Shown here: one piece after another, positions 45,314 through 55,458 of the stretch | How positions within the stretch are numbered: the first letter of the stretch is position 1 | How the letters are laid out: every line of letters starts with the position of its first letter | Assembly: GCF_001562415.1 (NCBI RefSeq) | Contig: NZ_LOEE01000042.1 | Span: forward strand, 1-63,080 | Length of the DNA stretch: 63,080 nt | From: Thermotalea metallivorans | Lineage (GTDB): Bacteria > Bacillota > Clostridia > Peptostreptococcales > Thermotaleaceae | Direction of reading: 5' to 3' | The notes under the pieces: model-generated | What the model saw: the letters and a program-made list of their open reading frames with translations, nothing else | Told to the model about the DNA's origin: nothing | Databases searched by the model: none | Made by a program: the position numbers and the translations under genes

Positions 45314-47041
45314 CTATAAGAATGACTGTTTGATATCACAAATAAGAAACTGCATATTCTTGTACCCGTTCCACTCATTCAACCTGGGAAATCCTACGAT
45401 GTCCACCTTTTCCGGACATCCCAGATGCTTAATATAAAATTCAGCCAGTCCAAAGCCAATGGCTTGAATAGGTGTAAGATCTCCAAATTTGCAGGACAAA
45501 CCTTTGAATCTCAAGTGCTCTTGGTTTTTGCCCATGGCTACGGCCTCAGGAGAATTTTCTATCCTTAGCTGGCTCAGCAGAAACTGTGGTTTTTCATTCC
45601 CCATGCCATAGGGTTCAATTTTCTCCAGCTCCTGCAGCAGCTTTTCCGTAATATCTGCAGGTTTTAGCTCCCCATACACCTTTATGGTCTTTACGTAGGT
45701 TTCCGGTGCCCTTTCCTTGATCTCCCTCGCCTGTGCATTCAATCGCCTTCTCAAGATATCCAGTTTGTCCTTTTCCATGGAAAAGCCACAGGCATTTTTA
45801 TGTCCCCCGAATTTAATAAACAGATCGGCACACTTTTTCATTTCCTCATAGATATCAATCCCGTCTATGCTCCGCCCACTTCCCTTCAAAATTCCTTTCT
45901 CATGGGATTCCGTGACGATCAGGGTGGGTTTGTAGTATAAATCTCTGATTTTTCCTGCAATAATTCCAATAACACCTTCATGGGTTCCCTGGGAATCGAT
46001 GACGAAAAACAGATGGTCTTTATAGGATTGTTCTACCTTTTCTTTACAAAGTTCCAATCCCTTATCTTGGAGCGATTTTCTTTCCTCATTGCAAGCCACC
46101 AGATGGCCCACCAGTTCTTCGATCTTTTCGGGATCCTCCTCTAAAAGCAGCTCAACACCTGCCCTGGCATCATCGATTCTTCCGCTGGCATTGAAGTGGG
46201 GCGCCAGAATAAATCCGATATGGGCTGCAGTAATATTTTTTCCTGCCAGCCCGACCGCTTCTATTAGCCTTTTCAATCCGGGTCTTGTACAATTGTTTAT
46301 TTTTTTAAGTCCGTATTTTAATATGGTTCTGTTTTCCTCAATCAAAGGAACTACGTCAGCAACCGTAGCTAAGCCCACCACATCCAGCAAATCATTTAGA
46401 CAGCTTTTGGGAGCATTGAGTCTTTTTTGTATTCCTTGGACTAATTTGAAAGCCACCCCACAGCCGCAGAGCAGTTTAAAAGGATAAGGACAGTCCTCTT
46501 GCTTGGGATTCAATATGAGACAATCGGGCACCCTATCGGAAAGATTATGATGATCCGTAACGATAATTTCCATGCCCAATTCCTTCGCCAGTTGCACTTC
46601 CCTGACCGAAGTGGAACCACAGTCAACGGTAATAATCAAATCGGCCCCCCGGCTTTTGATATCCTCAATGGCTTCGCAGTTTAACCCGTAGCCCTCCTCT
46701 GCGCGAAGGGGAATATAATAGTGAAGATTTTTTGTAAAGGGTTTGAGAAAATCCATCAGCACCGCAATACTGGCGATGCCGTCCACATCATAATCACCAT
46801 AGATCCATATGCTTTTGTTTTCTCGGATATGCTCAATAATCACATCCACCGCTCGATCCATATTTTTCATCAGAAAGGGATCATAGGTTTTTTGGGGTTT
46901 AGGAGAAAGAAATTCCTCCATTTCCCTAGGATCTGTAATGCCTTTGTGAATTAATATTTTCTGAATTATGGGATGGATCTTCTCGTGTACACAACGAAAT
47001 TCCTGCTGCTCGTCTAATATTTCCCAATATGTTTCTATCAT
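45314..47041 (-). CDS. recJ: single-strand DNA exonuclease RecJ
   Basis: A 575-residue 5'-3' exonuclease of DHH type used in recombination and mismatch repair. Motifs: GDYDVDGIAS near 82, VDCGST near 140, VTDHHNL near 160, ASGRIDDA near 275 and GGHKNACGFS near 405 (DHHA1). The C-terminal OB-like domain ends in ICDIKQSFL. It is a lone gene; with addAB, sbcCD and recX it makes the window rich in repair functions. Confidence 0.95.
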   Translation of the reverse strand: MIETYWEILDEQQEFRCVHEKIHPIIQKILIHKGITDPREMEEFLSPKPQKTYDPFLMKNMDRAVDVIIEHIRENKSIWIYGDYDVDGIASIAVLMDFLKPFTKNLHYYIPLRAEEGYGLNCEAIEDIKSRGADLIITVDCGSTSVREVQLAKELGMEIIVTDHHNLSDRVPDCLILNPKQEDCPYPFKLLCGCGVAFKLVQGIQKRLNAPKSCLNDLLDVVGLATVADVVPLIEENRTILKYGLKKINNCTRPGLKRLIEAVGLAGKNITAAHIGFILAPHFNASGRIDDARAGVELLLEEDPEKIEELVGHLVACNEERKSLQDKGLELCKEKVEQSYKDHLFFVIDSQGTHEGVIGIIAGKIRDLYYKPTLIVTESHEKGILKGSGRSIDGIDIYEEMKKCADLFIKFGGHKNACGFSMEKDKLDILRRRLNAQAREIKERAPETYVKTIKVYGELKPADITEKLLQELEKIEPYGMGNEKPQFLLSQLRIENSPEAVAMGKNQEHLRFKGLSCKFGDLTPIQAIGFGLAEFYIKHLGCPEKVDIVGFPRLNEWNGYKNMQFLICDIKQSFL

Positions 47042-47172
47042 GCTTCTCCTCCTGCTGCAAATCAGTATATGCCGTATTTTTCATTTTATATTTTTGCGGA
47101 TATTGTTTTCGCCTAATTATATATTAACACAAAATCAACAAGGTTTTGGATTTTAGCTTCGTCGCAAACAAC

Positions 47173-47197
47173 AAAGTCACCGTTGTCCGGTGACTTT
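47173..47197 (-). terminator. terminator after the activase gene
   Basis: AAAGTCACCG (47173-47182) and CGGTGACTTT (47188-47197) form a perfect 10-bp stem; the leftward tail is TTGTTGTTTG. It lies just past the stop at 47215. Confidence 0.75.
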
Positions 47198-47214
47198 ATG
47201 GATTTCTCTCTTGC

Positions 47215-48198
47215 CTAAGCCAATTTTTCTCTTTTCGGAATCATCAGATTGCTCCAGCGGCCGCATTTATCACCCCAGTGGGCAACGAGCTCTCCATCCC
47301 GGTGAAATCCTACTACTTCACACATATTGGCGCAGCCATCACATTCGAAGCTGTTCACATGGAAATTGCTCTCAGCCACATCAAAGCCCAAGAAGTTTGT
47401 TTTTCCTGCCTTTCTTACTTCATCCTTTGCCAACAGGCATGCACCAATGGCACCCATGACATTGGCATGGGGCGGTACGATGATTTCACAGCCCAACATC
47501 TCCTCAAAGGCTCTTCGGATACCAATATTGGCCGCTACACCTCCTTGGAATATCACAGGGGGTTTGATGTCTTTTCCTTTCCCAAGGTTATTCAAATAGT
47601 TCCTTGCCAAGGCTTGGCATAATCCATTAATAATGTCCTCCTGATTGTGTCCCAACTGTTGCTTATGGATCATATCCGATTCTGCAAAGACGGCGCAACG
47701 CCCTGCAATTCGCACTGTTGTTTTGGATTGCAGCGCCATGGCCCCAAATTCCTCAATGGGAATATTCAGCCTTTCTGCCTGTCGATCTAAAAAGGAGCCT
47801 GTTCCTGCAGCACAAACGGTATTCATGGCAAAATCATAGATGATACCATCCCGCAGAAGAATAATTTTCGAATCTTGACCCCCGATTTCAATAATTGTTT
47901 TTACATCTGGTACACAATGCAAAGCTGCAATGCCATGGGCAGTAATTTCATTTTTCACCACATCAGCTCCCACCATGACAGCCGCCAACTGTCTACCACT
48001 TCCTGTAGTCCCCACCCCCAGGATCTCAACATCCTCAGCCAATTTTTCTTTCATCGTCTGCAGTCCTTGTTTCAAAGCCTGAATGGGTTTGCCTTGGGTT
48101 CTGATATATAATTTCTCTAATATTTTTTCATCGGCATCCATTACAACCACGTTGGTACTCACTGAACCTACGTCAATTCCAAGATAACACTTCTTCAT
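47215..48198 (-). CDS. 2-hydroxyacyl-CoA dehydratase activase (HgdC-like)
   Basis: A 327-residue ASKHA ATPase that transfers an electron to radical 2-hydroxyacyl-CoA dehydratases. The phosphate loops are GIDVGSVSTN (7-16) and GGQDSK (106-111); the cluster cysteines shared by a dimer are C129 (VCAAGTGS) and C168 (GRCAVFAESD). It is about 65 residues longer than HgdC, with an extra C-terminal cysteine group FECDGCANMC. ATG at 48198 follows AAAGGAGAAAAG. It overlaps the next gene upstream by 26 bases. No dehydratase subunits are present. Confidence 0.88.
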   Translation of the reverse strand: MKKCYLGIDVGSVSTNVVVMDADEKILEKLYIRTQGKPIQALKQGLQTMKEKLAEDVEILGVGTTGSGRQLAAVMVGADVVKNEITAHGIAALHCVPDVKTIIEIGGQDSKIILLRDGIIYDFAMNTVCAAGTGSFLDRQAERLNIPIEEFGAMALQSKTTVRIAGRCAVFAESDMIHKQQLGHNQEDIINGLCQALARNYLNNLGKGKDIKPPVIFQGGVAANIGIRRAFEEMLGCEIIVPPHANVMGAIGACLLAKDEVRKAGKTNFLGFDVAESNFHVNSFECDGCANMCEVVGFHRDGELVAHWGDKCGRWSNLMIPKREKLA

Positions 48199-49288
48199 AT
48201 TCACTTTTCTCCTTTCTCTTTCGCAACAATTCAACAAAGGCCTCTATTCTCGTCTGGTAACCGGCTTCACCTGTCATCTCATCCAATACGAGCTTTAGTA
48301 CGGGCATGTCCTTTTCTGTCTCTATGGCCGATAATATACTTTGGGCCACGATTTCCGGCATGCAGGTAAAGGGCAGCAAGTGAATCACACCATCAAAATT
48401 TTTCTCCTGATAACGCACCGTATTTCCTATGGTATGCAGGGCGTGGCCTCCAATCTCCTTATTCAAATAGGGTGCTGCTGCCCCGTAAACTTCTTTCTTT
48501 TCTGAATGAACGAAGGGAAGAAAATCCAACTGTTCCCTTATAAACTCGCTGGGGATGACGGAACGATGAACTTCCACACCCATATTCCCTAATTTTTTGA
48601 TAATATTCAAGTTAATAAAGGGCTCCACTACAGTATAAATCTCTCCAACAATCCCTATTTTTATCACCGCTTTCTTCTGATCTGTTTCAATATTTTGCAG
48701 TCTTTCTGCTGCATGTTCAATAACCTTGATGGTTTCACGGGAACCTCTGGCTCGGTCTACTGCCTCCTGGAATTGATGGTACAGCTGATCTGTTTCCCCG
48801 GGACAAACTTCTCTGGGCCTTATCTTGCAAACCATGTCATCCAGTTGATCAATTTGATTTAAGATCTTGAGGGCTTTTAGGAAAGCTGTAAAAATTTTTC
48901 CATAATGATTGTTCCCTGCCACCAGCTTCAGCTTCTTTAGAAAACGGCTAATCTCCCGAAAATTTTTAAAGGGTTCTGCACAGATCATTTGTACAGGATA
49001 GCCCAACTGATGCAATATCTCCTCCTGCAGCATATGATAATAACTAATGCGGCATGCATCGCATCCTCCCCACATGAAGAGGGTATCTGCCCCTTTTTGA
49101 ATACTTTCCATATAGTTTCCCAGGGTAATTTTAAAAGGAATGCAAATCTGCTCCGGTGCATGGCGGGTACCCAGTTCAAGGGTATTTTTGCTGCACCTCG
49201 GCGGAGGTACTACCTCTACGCCCAAATCCTCAAACACAGCCTTTAAGGCAATATATACATTTCCCATATGGGGAAAAGTTATTTTCAC
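48173..49288 (-). CDS. activase-associated Fe-S protein (HgdB-like)
   Basis: A 371-residue protein that in many clostridia is paired with the long activase. It resembles the dehydratase subunit fold: HAPEQICIPFK near 45, MWGGCDACRISYYHM near 72 and LLPFTCMPEIVAQ near 310, so at least three cysteines can hold a cluster. The GTG at 49288 is the likely start (homologues begin with VKITFPHMGN-type sequence), with GGAGGGG upstream. It overlaps the activase by 26 bases. It is probably an accessory or alternative reductase, not a catalytic dehydratase; its substrate is unknown. Confidence 0.75.
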   Translation of the reverse strand: MKITFPHMGNVYIALKAVFEDLGVEVVPPPRCSKNTLELGTRHAPEQICIPFKITLGNYMESIQKGADTLFMWGGCDACRISYYHMLQEEILHQLGYPVQMICAEPFKNFREISRFLKKLKLVAGNNHYGKIFTAFLKALKILNQIDQLDDMVCKIRPREVCPGETDQLYHQFQEAVDRARGSRETIKVIEHAAERLQNIETDQKKAVIKIGIVGEIYTVVEPFINLNIIKKLGNMGVEVHRSVIPSEFIREQLDFLPFVHSEKKEVYGAAAPYLNKEIGGHALHTIGNTVRYQEKNFDGVIHLLPFTCMPEIVAQSILSAIETEKDMPVLKLVLDEMTGEAGYQTRIEAFVELLRKRKEKSEYEEVLSWN

Positions 49289-49473
49289 ACGGCTCCCCTC
49301 CATAGACAATACAACTGCAATTTTTTAGAATTTTTTTGCTTATAGTTCATATGTTTTCTGTCCTCTGTCCATGGTAGAGTATTGACTGATTTTTAATAAA
49401 TTATTCAAGGATATATCCTCCTATCATTGTTCTCCATCGCTGGTACAGCTGAAAGCGAAAGAAAATAAAAAGA

Positions 49474-49505
49474 CAAAAAAACAGCTCCGTCTTTTCAGAC
49501 GAAGC
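49474..49505 (-). terminator. leuS terminator
   Basis: Read leftward, GCTTCGTCT and AGACGGAGC (49505-49484 overall) form a hairpin with one mismatch and are followed by TGTTTTTTTG. Confidence 0.8.
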
Positions 49506-49526
49506 AATAGATGATAGAAAAACAAT

Positions 49527-51935
49527 TTATTTTACTACAATATTATAAATCTTGCCGGGTACATAAATCTCCTTGACAATATTTTTCCCTTGGATAAAGC
49601 AGATGATCTTTTCATCTTCCAAAGCCTTTTTCTTTACATCTTCCTGGGAAGCTTCCGCAGGAATGACAATGGCAGCCCTTACCTTGCCGTTTACCTGAAC
49701 GGCAATTTCAACCATGGCATCCTTTGTCTTTTCTTCATCCCACCGGGGCCATGACTGTTCTGCAATCATGCCTTCATAGCCGTTGATTTGCCAGAGTTCT
49801 TCCGTGATATGGGGGGCAATGGGATTCAACAACATTAAAAATGTCTTAAACTCTGCCCGATGGATTTGACCCCGGTCGTTGAATTCATTCAGTAAAGACA
49901 TCAAAGCAGCGATGGCTGTATTAAACTTCAAATTTTCAAAGTCTTCGCTAACTTTTTTGATGGTCTTGTGGAGGCTGGTTTCCAATTCCTTTGAGAAGGC
50001 ATCCCCATCTGTCAGGATACTCTGCAGCTTCCATACACGGTCCAAGAATCTTCGACATCCCTTGATGCCGTTTTGTGACCAGGGAACACTCTTTTCAAAG
50101 TCTCCGATAAACATTTCATATACCCTTAACGTATCTGCACCGTATTCTTCAATGATCTCATCGGGATTTACCACATTGCCCCTGGATTTGGACATTTTCT
50201 CACTGTTTTCCCCTAAAATCATACCATGGGAAGTTCTCTTCTGATAGGGCTCCGGTGTAGGCACCACACCGCAATCATACAGGAATTTATGCCAGAATCT
50301 CGAATACAGCAGGTGCAGGGTGGTATGCTCCATGCCGCCATTGTACCAGTCGATGGGCAGCCAGTAATCAAGATTTTCTTTGCTGGCCAATTCCTTATCA
50401 TTGTGAGGATCCGTATATCTTAAGAAATACCAGGACGATCCCGCCCACTGGGGCATGGTATCCGTTTCCCTTTCTCCCTTGCCTCCGCATTTCGGACAGG
50501 TGGTCTCCACCCATTCACGGATGTTGGCCAAAGGTGATTCCCCCGTATCGGTGGGTTCATAGCTTTCCACCTCCGGCAATACCACAGGCAGTTCTTCCTC
50601 GGGAACAGGAACCCAGCCGCACTTTTCACAGTAAATCAATGGAATCGGTTCGCCCCAATATCTTTGACGGGAGAATACCCAGTCCCTCAGTTTAAAGTTG
50701 ACTTTTCTCTTGCCGATTCCCTTTTCTTCCAGCCAGTCACTGATTTTTTCCTTGGCTTCTTTTACTTCCAAGCCGTTCAGGAAGCCGGAATTCACCATGA
50801 TGCCATTTTCCGTATCCGTATAGGCTGCCTCTTCAATATTGCCGCCGGCAACAACTTCCACAATGGGGAGATTGAATTTCTTTGCAAACTCCCAGTCCCT
50901 CGTATCATGGCCAGGTACTGCCATAATGGCCCCTGTTCCATAGGACATCAGCACATAATCTGATACAAAAATAGGAATTTCTTTTTCTGTTGCCGGATTC
51001 ACGGCTTTGATGCCTTTGATTTCAACCCCTGTTTTTTCCTTTGCCAGCTCTGTTCTTTCAAAATCCGACTTTTTGTTGGCCTGTTCCTTATAGGCCTCGA
51101 TTTCATCCAAATTTGCAACAAAATCTTTTAATTCATCGATCAAGGGGTGCTCCGGCGCAATTACCATATAAGTAGCACCAAACAAGGTATCGGGCCTTGT
51201 GGTATAAACCTTGATTTGTTTGCCTCCCGTTACGGCAAAATCAATTTCCATTCCTGTGGAGCGGCCAATCCAATTTTCCTGCTGAATTTTTACCCGCTCG
51301 ATATAATCAACCAGTTGCAAATCCTGAATCAAGCGCTCAGCATATTCCGTAATCTTCAACATCCATTGATTTTTTACTTTTCTGACCACCTCTCCACCGC
51401 AACGCTCACAAACTCCGTTTACCACTTCTTCGTTGGCCAGACCTATTTTGCACGCTGTACACCAATTGATGGATGCCTCTTTTTTATATGCCAGGCCCTT
51501 TTCAAAGAGCTTCAGGAAAATCCATTGGGTCCACTTATAATATTTAGGGTCTGTGGTATCCACTTCCCTGGACCAGTCAAAGGAAAGTCCAATGGATTTC
51601 AGTTGGGCTTTGAAGCGTGCAATGTTCCTTTCCGTAACAATTCTGGGATGAATCTTATTTTTTATGGCATAGTTCTCTGTAGGCAGCCCAAAGGCATCCC
51701 AGCCCATAGGATATAGTACATTATAGCCTTGCATTCTTCTCTTTCTTGCTACAATATCCAAGGCCGTATAGGATCTGGGATGGCCTACATGAAGTCCCTG
51801 TCCCGAAGGATAAGGGAATTCCACCAGCGCATAATATTTAGGTTTCGTCTTATCGTCAGAAGCATAAAAGGTTCCTCTTTCCTCCCAAATGTCCTGCCAT
51901 TTCTTCTCAATCTCTTTTGGGTTATACTCCTTCAT
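49527..51935 (-). CDS. leuS: leucyl-tRNA synthetase
   Basis: Charges tRNA-Leu. The 802-residue class I enzyme has the HIGH-like HVGH (49-52), an editing domain (about 225-410, with [14 protein letters not shown]), two zinc-like CxxC pairs (CTAC/CERC near 160 and CEKC/CPKC near 440-480), and KMSKS near 576. It is controlled by a leucine T-box immediately upstream and ends with a strong terminator. Full length. Confidence 0.98.
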   Translation of the reverse strand: MKEYNPKEIEKKWQDIWEERGTFYASDDKTKPKYYALVEFPYPSGQGLHVGHPRSYTALDIVARKRRMQGYNVLYPMGWDAFGLPTENYAIKNKIHPRIVTERNIARFKAQLKSIGLSFDWSREVDTTDPKYYKWTQWIFLKLFEKGLAYKKEASINWCTACKIGLANEEVVNGVCERCGGEVVRKVKNQWMLKITEYAERLIQDLQLVDYIERVKIQQENWIGRSTGMEIDFAVTGGKQIKVYTTRPDTLFGATYMVIAPEHPLIDELKDFVANLDEIEAYKEQANKKSDFERTELAKEKTGVEIKGIKAVNPATEKEIPIFVSDYVLMSYGTGAIMAVPGHDTRDWEFAKKFNLPIVEVVAGGNIEEAAYTDTENGIMVNSGFLNGLEVKEAKEKISDWLEEKGIGKRKVNFKLRDWVFSRQRYWGEPIPLIYCEKCGWVPVPEEELPVVLPEVESYEPTDTGESPLANIREWVETTCPKCGGKGERETDTMPQWAGSSWYFLRYTDPHNDKELASKENLDYWLPIDWYNGGMEHTTLHLLYSRFWHKFLYDCGVVPTPEPYQKRTSHGMILGENSEKMSKSRGNVVNPDEIIEEYGADTLRVYEMFIGDFEKSVPWSQNGIKGCRRFLDRVWKLQSILTDGDAFSKELETSLHKTIKKVSEDFENLKFNTAIAALMSLLNEFNDRGQIHRAEFKTFLMLLNPIAPHITEELWQINGYEGMIAEQSWPRWDEEKTKDAMVEIAVQVNGKVRAAIVIPAEASQEDVKKKALEDEKIICFIQGKNIVKEIYVPGKIYNIVVK

Positions 51936-51970
51936 CTTTCATCACATCCTCTTCTAAAATTTTATAAAAA

Positions 51971-52210
51971 AACAAAAGCCCTTCATCTGCTATAGAGACG
52001 AAAGGCTCGCGGTACCACTCTATTTGACAGTCATCAAGACTGTCCCCTCAAACAACGATAACGGGTTTCACCGATTAAGGCTACTCATCTTTCGCCTTAA
52101 TAGCTCCGGGACGAGTTCAGCCGCCTCTGTTGCCATCTTCCACCACCCGATGGCTCTCTATAAACAGTCGGAAGGCTTACTGCTTCCCTTCTCAGCCCAA
52201 ATATTCGCTT
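51971..52210 (-). promoter_or_regulatory. T-box leader for leuS, leucine specifier
   Basis: Read leftward, the T-box TGGTACCGCG lies at 52017-52008, the conserved AGAGAGCC in stem I near 52160, and the specifier CTC (leucine) in GAACTCGTCC at 52115-52113. The terminator is AGCCTTTCGTCT (52007-51996) with AGATGAAGGGCT (51988-51977) and a T tail. Uncharged tRNA-Leu would stabilise the antiterminator and turn leuS on. Confidence 0.95.
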
Positions 52211-52216
52211 GAAAGT

Positions 52217-52245
52217 ATTGTACCAGATTATGAAACGGAAATCAA
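52217..52245 (-). promoter_or_regulatory. sigma-A promoter for leuS
   Basis: Read leftward, TTGATT (52245-52240) and TACAAT (52222-52217) are separated by 17 bases, directly before the T-box leader. Confidence 0.75.
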
Positions 52246-52336
52246 TTTCTATTTTCAATTATTCCCTAACCACGGAAAATATAATACAATTTTATTATCG
52301 GATAAAAATTTTCCGCTCCCAATGGAGGTGATTTGT

Positions 52337-52993
52337 ATGTCTAAAGAGTACAAAGGAAAAATCACAAAGATTGAGCAGCAAATCAAAAATAAAAAACGTT
52401 ATTCTGTCTATATCGACGATCAATTTGCCTTTGGCATATCGGAGGATCTTTTGGTCAGATATCGCTTGCTGAAGGGAAAAGAAATCGATCTGACATCCAT
52501 CGGAAGGATTATTGCCCATGAAGAACAAAATAAAGCCGACAATTATGCCATAAAGCTATTGTCCTACCGCCCCAGAACTGCCAAGGAACTTCAACAGAAA
52601 ATGAAAGAAAAGGGTTATGAAGACTCCGTCATTGAAAATACACTGTCAGTGCTGAAAGAACATAACTATATCAATGACGAAGATTTTGCCAAATCTTTCA
52701 TAAAAGATAAAATGCAATTCCGAAAAATAGGCAAAATAAGAATGAAACAGGAGCTATCCCAAAAAGGGGTGGAAAAAAACATCATTCACAAGGTTATGGC
52801 AGAACACATGGATTCTGAAAAAGAATTGGAAACAGCCCTGGCCCTTGGAAGAAAAAAACTGGAAACAACCTATAAAAATGATGATAGGAAAGCCCAATAT
52901 CGAAAGCTGGGAAGCTTTCTGCAAAGCAAGGGCTTTGCCTATGATATGATCATCAAAGTATTAAATATGCTCCTTAAAGAACAAAATTTTTAA
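52337..52993 (+). CDS. recX: regulatory protein RecX
   Basis: A 218-residue, all-alpha protein that binds RecA filaments and limits their activity. Typical motifs are AIKLLSYRPRTAKELQQK near 70, YINDEDFAKSFI near 112 and SQKGVEKNII near 142, in tandem three-helix repeats. ATG at 52337 follows GGAGGTGATTTGT. It is transcribed divergently from leuS. recA is not in the window. Confidence 0.92.
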   Translation: MSKEYKGKITKIEQQIKNKKRYSVYIDDQFAFGISEDLLVRYRLLKGKEIDLTSIGRIIAHEEQNKADNYAIKLLSYRPRTAKELQQKMKEKGYEDSVIENTLSVLKEHNYINDEDFAKSFIKDKMQFRKIGKIRMKQELSQKGVEKNIIHKVMAEHMDSEKELETALALGRKKLETTYKNDDRKAQYRKLGSFLQSKGFAYDMIIKVLNMLLKEQNF

Positions 52994-53004
52994 TTTTCAT
53001 TCTT

Positions 53005-53487
53005 TTATTTTTTCAGATTTGTATTGCCAAAAATATAATTATGGATCATGACAAACAGATAGCCTATGCAGTAGGTAATAAAGGTAATATAATAGTTCAT
53101 TTTGTCATAATATCCTACCAGATTTGTAAAATTTAAGGTTGCAGCCTCGAAACCGGTATTCACAAGGGCCATGGCAGCCACTAGCAAAATATTTTTATGC
53201 AATTCCTTTCTCATAAAATGGGTATAAAGCATGCCAAATACTGAAAAAAAGGCAACATCTTTGATCATCATAGAAAAAAAATCATCATAAAAACCGGAAG
53301 GATAATACCAATATTTATATACATAGGCCCAGATGCAGATGACCATGGCGATCAACCCCGAAAAACCAAAGGCAACATAATATTCTCTCCACCTTCTTCG
53401 ATGGGCCAGTTGAAAGAAAAGAATCCAAACCGACAGTATGGCACCTGCAGAGTAAACAAAATCCCAAATTCGATGATCCAAATCCAC
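53005..53487 (-). CDS. membrane protein of unknown function, CBO0543-like
   Basis: A 160-residue protein with about five transmembrane helices (about 8-26, 38-57, 72-88, 98-115, 130-150) and aromatic-rich loops (YVYKYWYYPSGFYDD). This layout resembles the CBO0543 family of spore-forming Firmicutes. GTG at 53487 has a ribosome site only two bases away (GGGGAGG), so TTG at 53481 may be the true start. No terminator separates it cleanly from recX, with which it converges by 11 bases. Confidence 0.7.
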   Translation of the reverse strand: MDLDHRIWDFVYSAGAILSVWILFFQLAHRRRWREYYVAFGFSGLIAMVICIWAYVYKYWYYPSGFYDDFFSMMIKDVAFFSVFGMLYTHFMRKELHKNILLVAAMALVNTGFEAATLNFTNLVGYYDKMNYYITFITYCIGYLFVMIHNYIFGNTNLKK

Positions 53488-53566
53488 TCCCTCCCCGGCT
53501 TTTATAGTTATTATGGCAACAATTGCAGAAATTTATTTTGCCATAAATTGTTTTCTGCATAAAAAA

Positions 53567-53596
53567 GTCATAGATGAAAAATAATCCATCTATGAC
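53567..53596 (-). terminator. terminator of the acetyltransferase gene
   Basis: GTCATAGATG (53567-53576) and CATCTATGAC (53587-53596) form a perfect 10-bp stem; leftward it is followed by TTTTTTATG. Confidence 0.85.
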
Positions 53597-53610
53597 ATAC
53601 CCTCTTCTCT

Positions 53611-54360
53611 CTATACTTTTCCATAAGCCACGGTAAAATCATGGATCCCGCGATAAATGGGGATTTCAAAACCTTCATATCCATTGTTCAAAAACATTTT
53701 CTGTTTTTCCACCTGATGATTTTTTATATGCACAATATGCTTATATTTTTTCGGCAATGTTTGTTGCATATCCATATATAGGATATATCTTAACTTGCCG
53801 TCAATTTCATCATCAATTTCTCCATATTTCTTTTTTAACTGTCTGATCACGAATCCTGCCTTCAAAAGATTTCTCACGCTGTACAAATTGTTAGGAGAAA
53901 CCGTGGCAAGACCATGCCTATAGTTTTGATCTAAAAGAATCTCCCTGCTCTTTAAAAGAGTTTTCTTTTGAAGTCCGTGTCCCCTAAAGTCAGGGTGTAC
54001 AACCGTTGTATCAAAAATGGCAACCTTCTTCAATTCCTCTTCATCAAAATTTAAATCTCGTCCCAGATTGGGCCTTTCCAGTCCCGGTATGTCCACAATC
54101 CGGAAGGCAATCAACTGCCTCTCAAAAAATACCCCTAGGATATGCCCTCCTGCATCTAAAATCGTTACGTTGTCCTTTAATGTATTGGGATGAAAAATTT
54201 CTTTGTTCTCTAGGCTTTCATAGACAATATGCTGTAAATTCATCACATCATCCATAAATTCCCTGCCAATCATTTTTATTTCGTAGTCCAGAAAAACCGT
54301 TGTATTTACCTGTTGTAGAAGATTTGCTGCCCATTCCTCTTTTTTTACATTTTTCAGCAT
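53611..54360 (-). CDS. GNAT-family acetyltransferase
   Basis: A 249-residue protein with a GNAT fold: the coenzyme A loop is HPDFRGHGLQKK near 133-144 and the C-terminal beta strand part includes SVRNLLKAGFVIRQL near 170. It resembles N-acyl amino-acid synthases and unassigned acetyltransferases; the substrate is not indicated. AAGGAGTGATGAGGG precedes the ATG. The last 50 residues form an extra basic tail. It is a single-gene unit. Confidence 0.8.
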   Translation of the reverse strand: MLKNVKKEEWAANLLQQVNTTVFLDYEIKMIGREFMDDVMNLQHIVYESLENKEIFHPNTLKDNVTILDAGGHILGVFFERQLIAFRIVDIPGLERPNLGRDLNFDEEELKKVAIFDTTVVHPDFRGHGLQKKTLLKSREILLDQNYRHGLATVSPNNLYSVRNLLKAGFVIRQLKKKYGEIDDEIDGKLRYILYMDMQQTLPKKYKHIVHIKNHQVEKQKMFLNNGYEGFEIPIYRGIHDFTVAYGKV

Positions 54361-54867
54361 CCCTCATCACTCCTTTCTCACAAGTGTTTTGCTCCTTTGA
54401 TGGGAAAATCGAAGGAAGGTATAACAACAACGGGTTGAGCCAAGCCATGATAAAGCAAAACTACGCCCTTCCCCCTTGCGATCTACCGGAGCATATTTTG
54501 AAAATAATTTCTATATGAGAACAAATTTAAATATGAAATCCCATGAATGATCCCCTCGGAACCTGAACACTTGGTAACCCTGTAAAGAAATGCAATAGAA
54601 ACAGGAGAAACATTTGAACAAAAACTTCATAAAAGCAGCAATTTATAAGATGTGACACAGGATGACATAATTGTATAAAAATACACATATCGATGAATAG
54701 AAATGGTTAAAATAACGTATTCAAATTATATCATTTTTTCATTGGATTGTCAAATATTTTTTGTGTTTTCAATAAATTATCGACGGTTTTATCCCTTTTT
54801 CCATTAACCAAAATAAAAAAGAGAGGACATTTTTCCTCTCTTCAGAACCTTTAGCATCTTGTTGGAT
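54361..54867. other. gene-free stretch, 507 bases
   Basis: AT-rich sequence between two leftward genes. It must hold the acetyltransferase promoter at its left side. Its only clear feature is the terminator at its right end (54819-54842). I see no coding frame with a ribosome site and no conserved riboswitch element. Confidence 0.5.
54819..54842 (-). terminator. terminator of a small gene
   Basis: AAGAGAGGA and TCCTCTCTT flank a short loop; leftward the hairpin is followed by TTTTTTATTTT. It follows the stop at 54868. Confidence 0.8.
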
Positions 54868-55104
54868 TCATTTATGATTTTGCTTTAACATCGCCATAAA
54901 TTCCTTGGTCAATTGATTTGTTTCTTGAAGCTTTTTTTTCAACTCGTTAAATTTGCTTGAGATTTGTGCATCTTTTACAGTTCCGTTATTATCAGAGGTT
55001 AGCAGCAAATCTATCCCGGAGATATGCTCCATATTGCGAAAATTATTCTTTTCTATTCCCGTCATCTGATGCATGACTTCCTCCACTGTTTTGCGATCCT
55101 CCAT
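54868..55104 (-). CDS. 78-residue helical protein of unknown function
   Basis: A small protein beginning MEDRKTVEEVMHQMTGI. The second half is a helix with Lys and Leu at regular intervals (KFNELKKKLQETNQLTKEFM), suggesting a short coiled coil or protein-binding helix. AAAGGATGGGTATAT precedes the ATG at 55104; the frame is open 19 codons further without a better start. No family recognised. Confidence 0.6.
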   Translation of the reverse strand: MEDRKTVEEVMHQMTGIEKNNFRNMEHISGIDLLLTSDNNGTVKDAQISSKFNELKKKLQETNQLTKEFMAMLKQNHK

Positions 55105-55275
55105 ATATACCCATCCTTTCTGCTTTTCTATTTCTATCCCATGCAGGGATTTTGCATCCACCTGTCCACTCTTTTTTTGAATATTCCCTAAGAATATTTT
55201 CTGAATGTACTTCAGATATTATTCATATAGAATATAGAATCCTATTTTTTATATCGTATCTTAGGAGGGCATCCT

Positions 55276-55443
55276 ATGGATTTAAGCATCTATCCAACAA
55301 ATGTACAAGAATTTTTATCTGAATTTATCAAACGGGGAATCATTGATCCCAACGGAGTACCCGATAAAACTTTCATTAACTTTCTTTACACCCAAAGATT
55401 CGACAAAGATTATATCGACGCCATCCTATATCGCAAAAGATAA
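55276..55443 (+). CDS. 55-residue protein of unknown function
   Basis: A 55-codon gene, MDLSIYPTNVQEFLSEF at the start and DAILYRKR at the end. AGGAGGG lies 7 bases before the ATG. The sequence is helical and soluble, with Asp and Arg alternating in the C-terminal half (FDKDYIDAILYRKR). It is divergent from the small helical gene and converges on the TIM-barrel gene with 15 bases between. No homologue known to me. Confidence 0.6.
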   Translation: MDLSIYPTNVQEFLSEFIKRGIIDPNGVPDKTFINFLYTQRFDKDYIDAILYRKR

Positions 55444-55458
55444 AATAAACTGGACGTT

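Noticed and set aside
54361-54867. Possible cyclic di-GMP riboswitch in the long gap
   Set aside because: I looked for the conserved GEMM core because HD-GYP and GGDEF genes are present, but the sequence lacks it.
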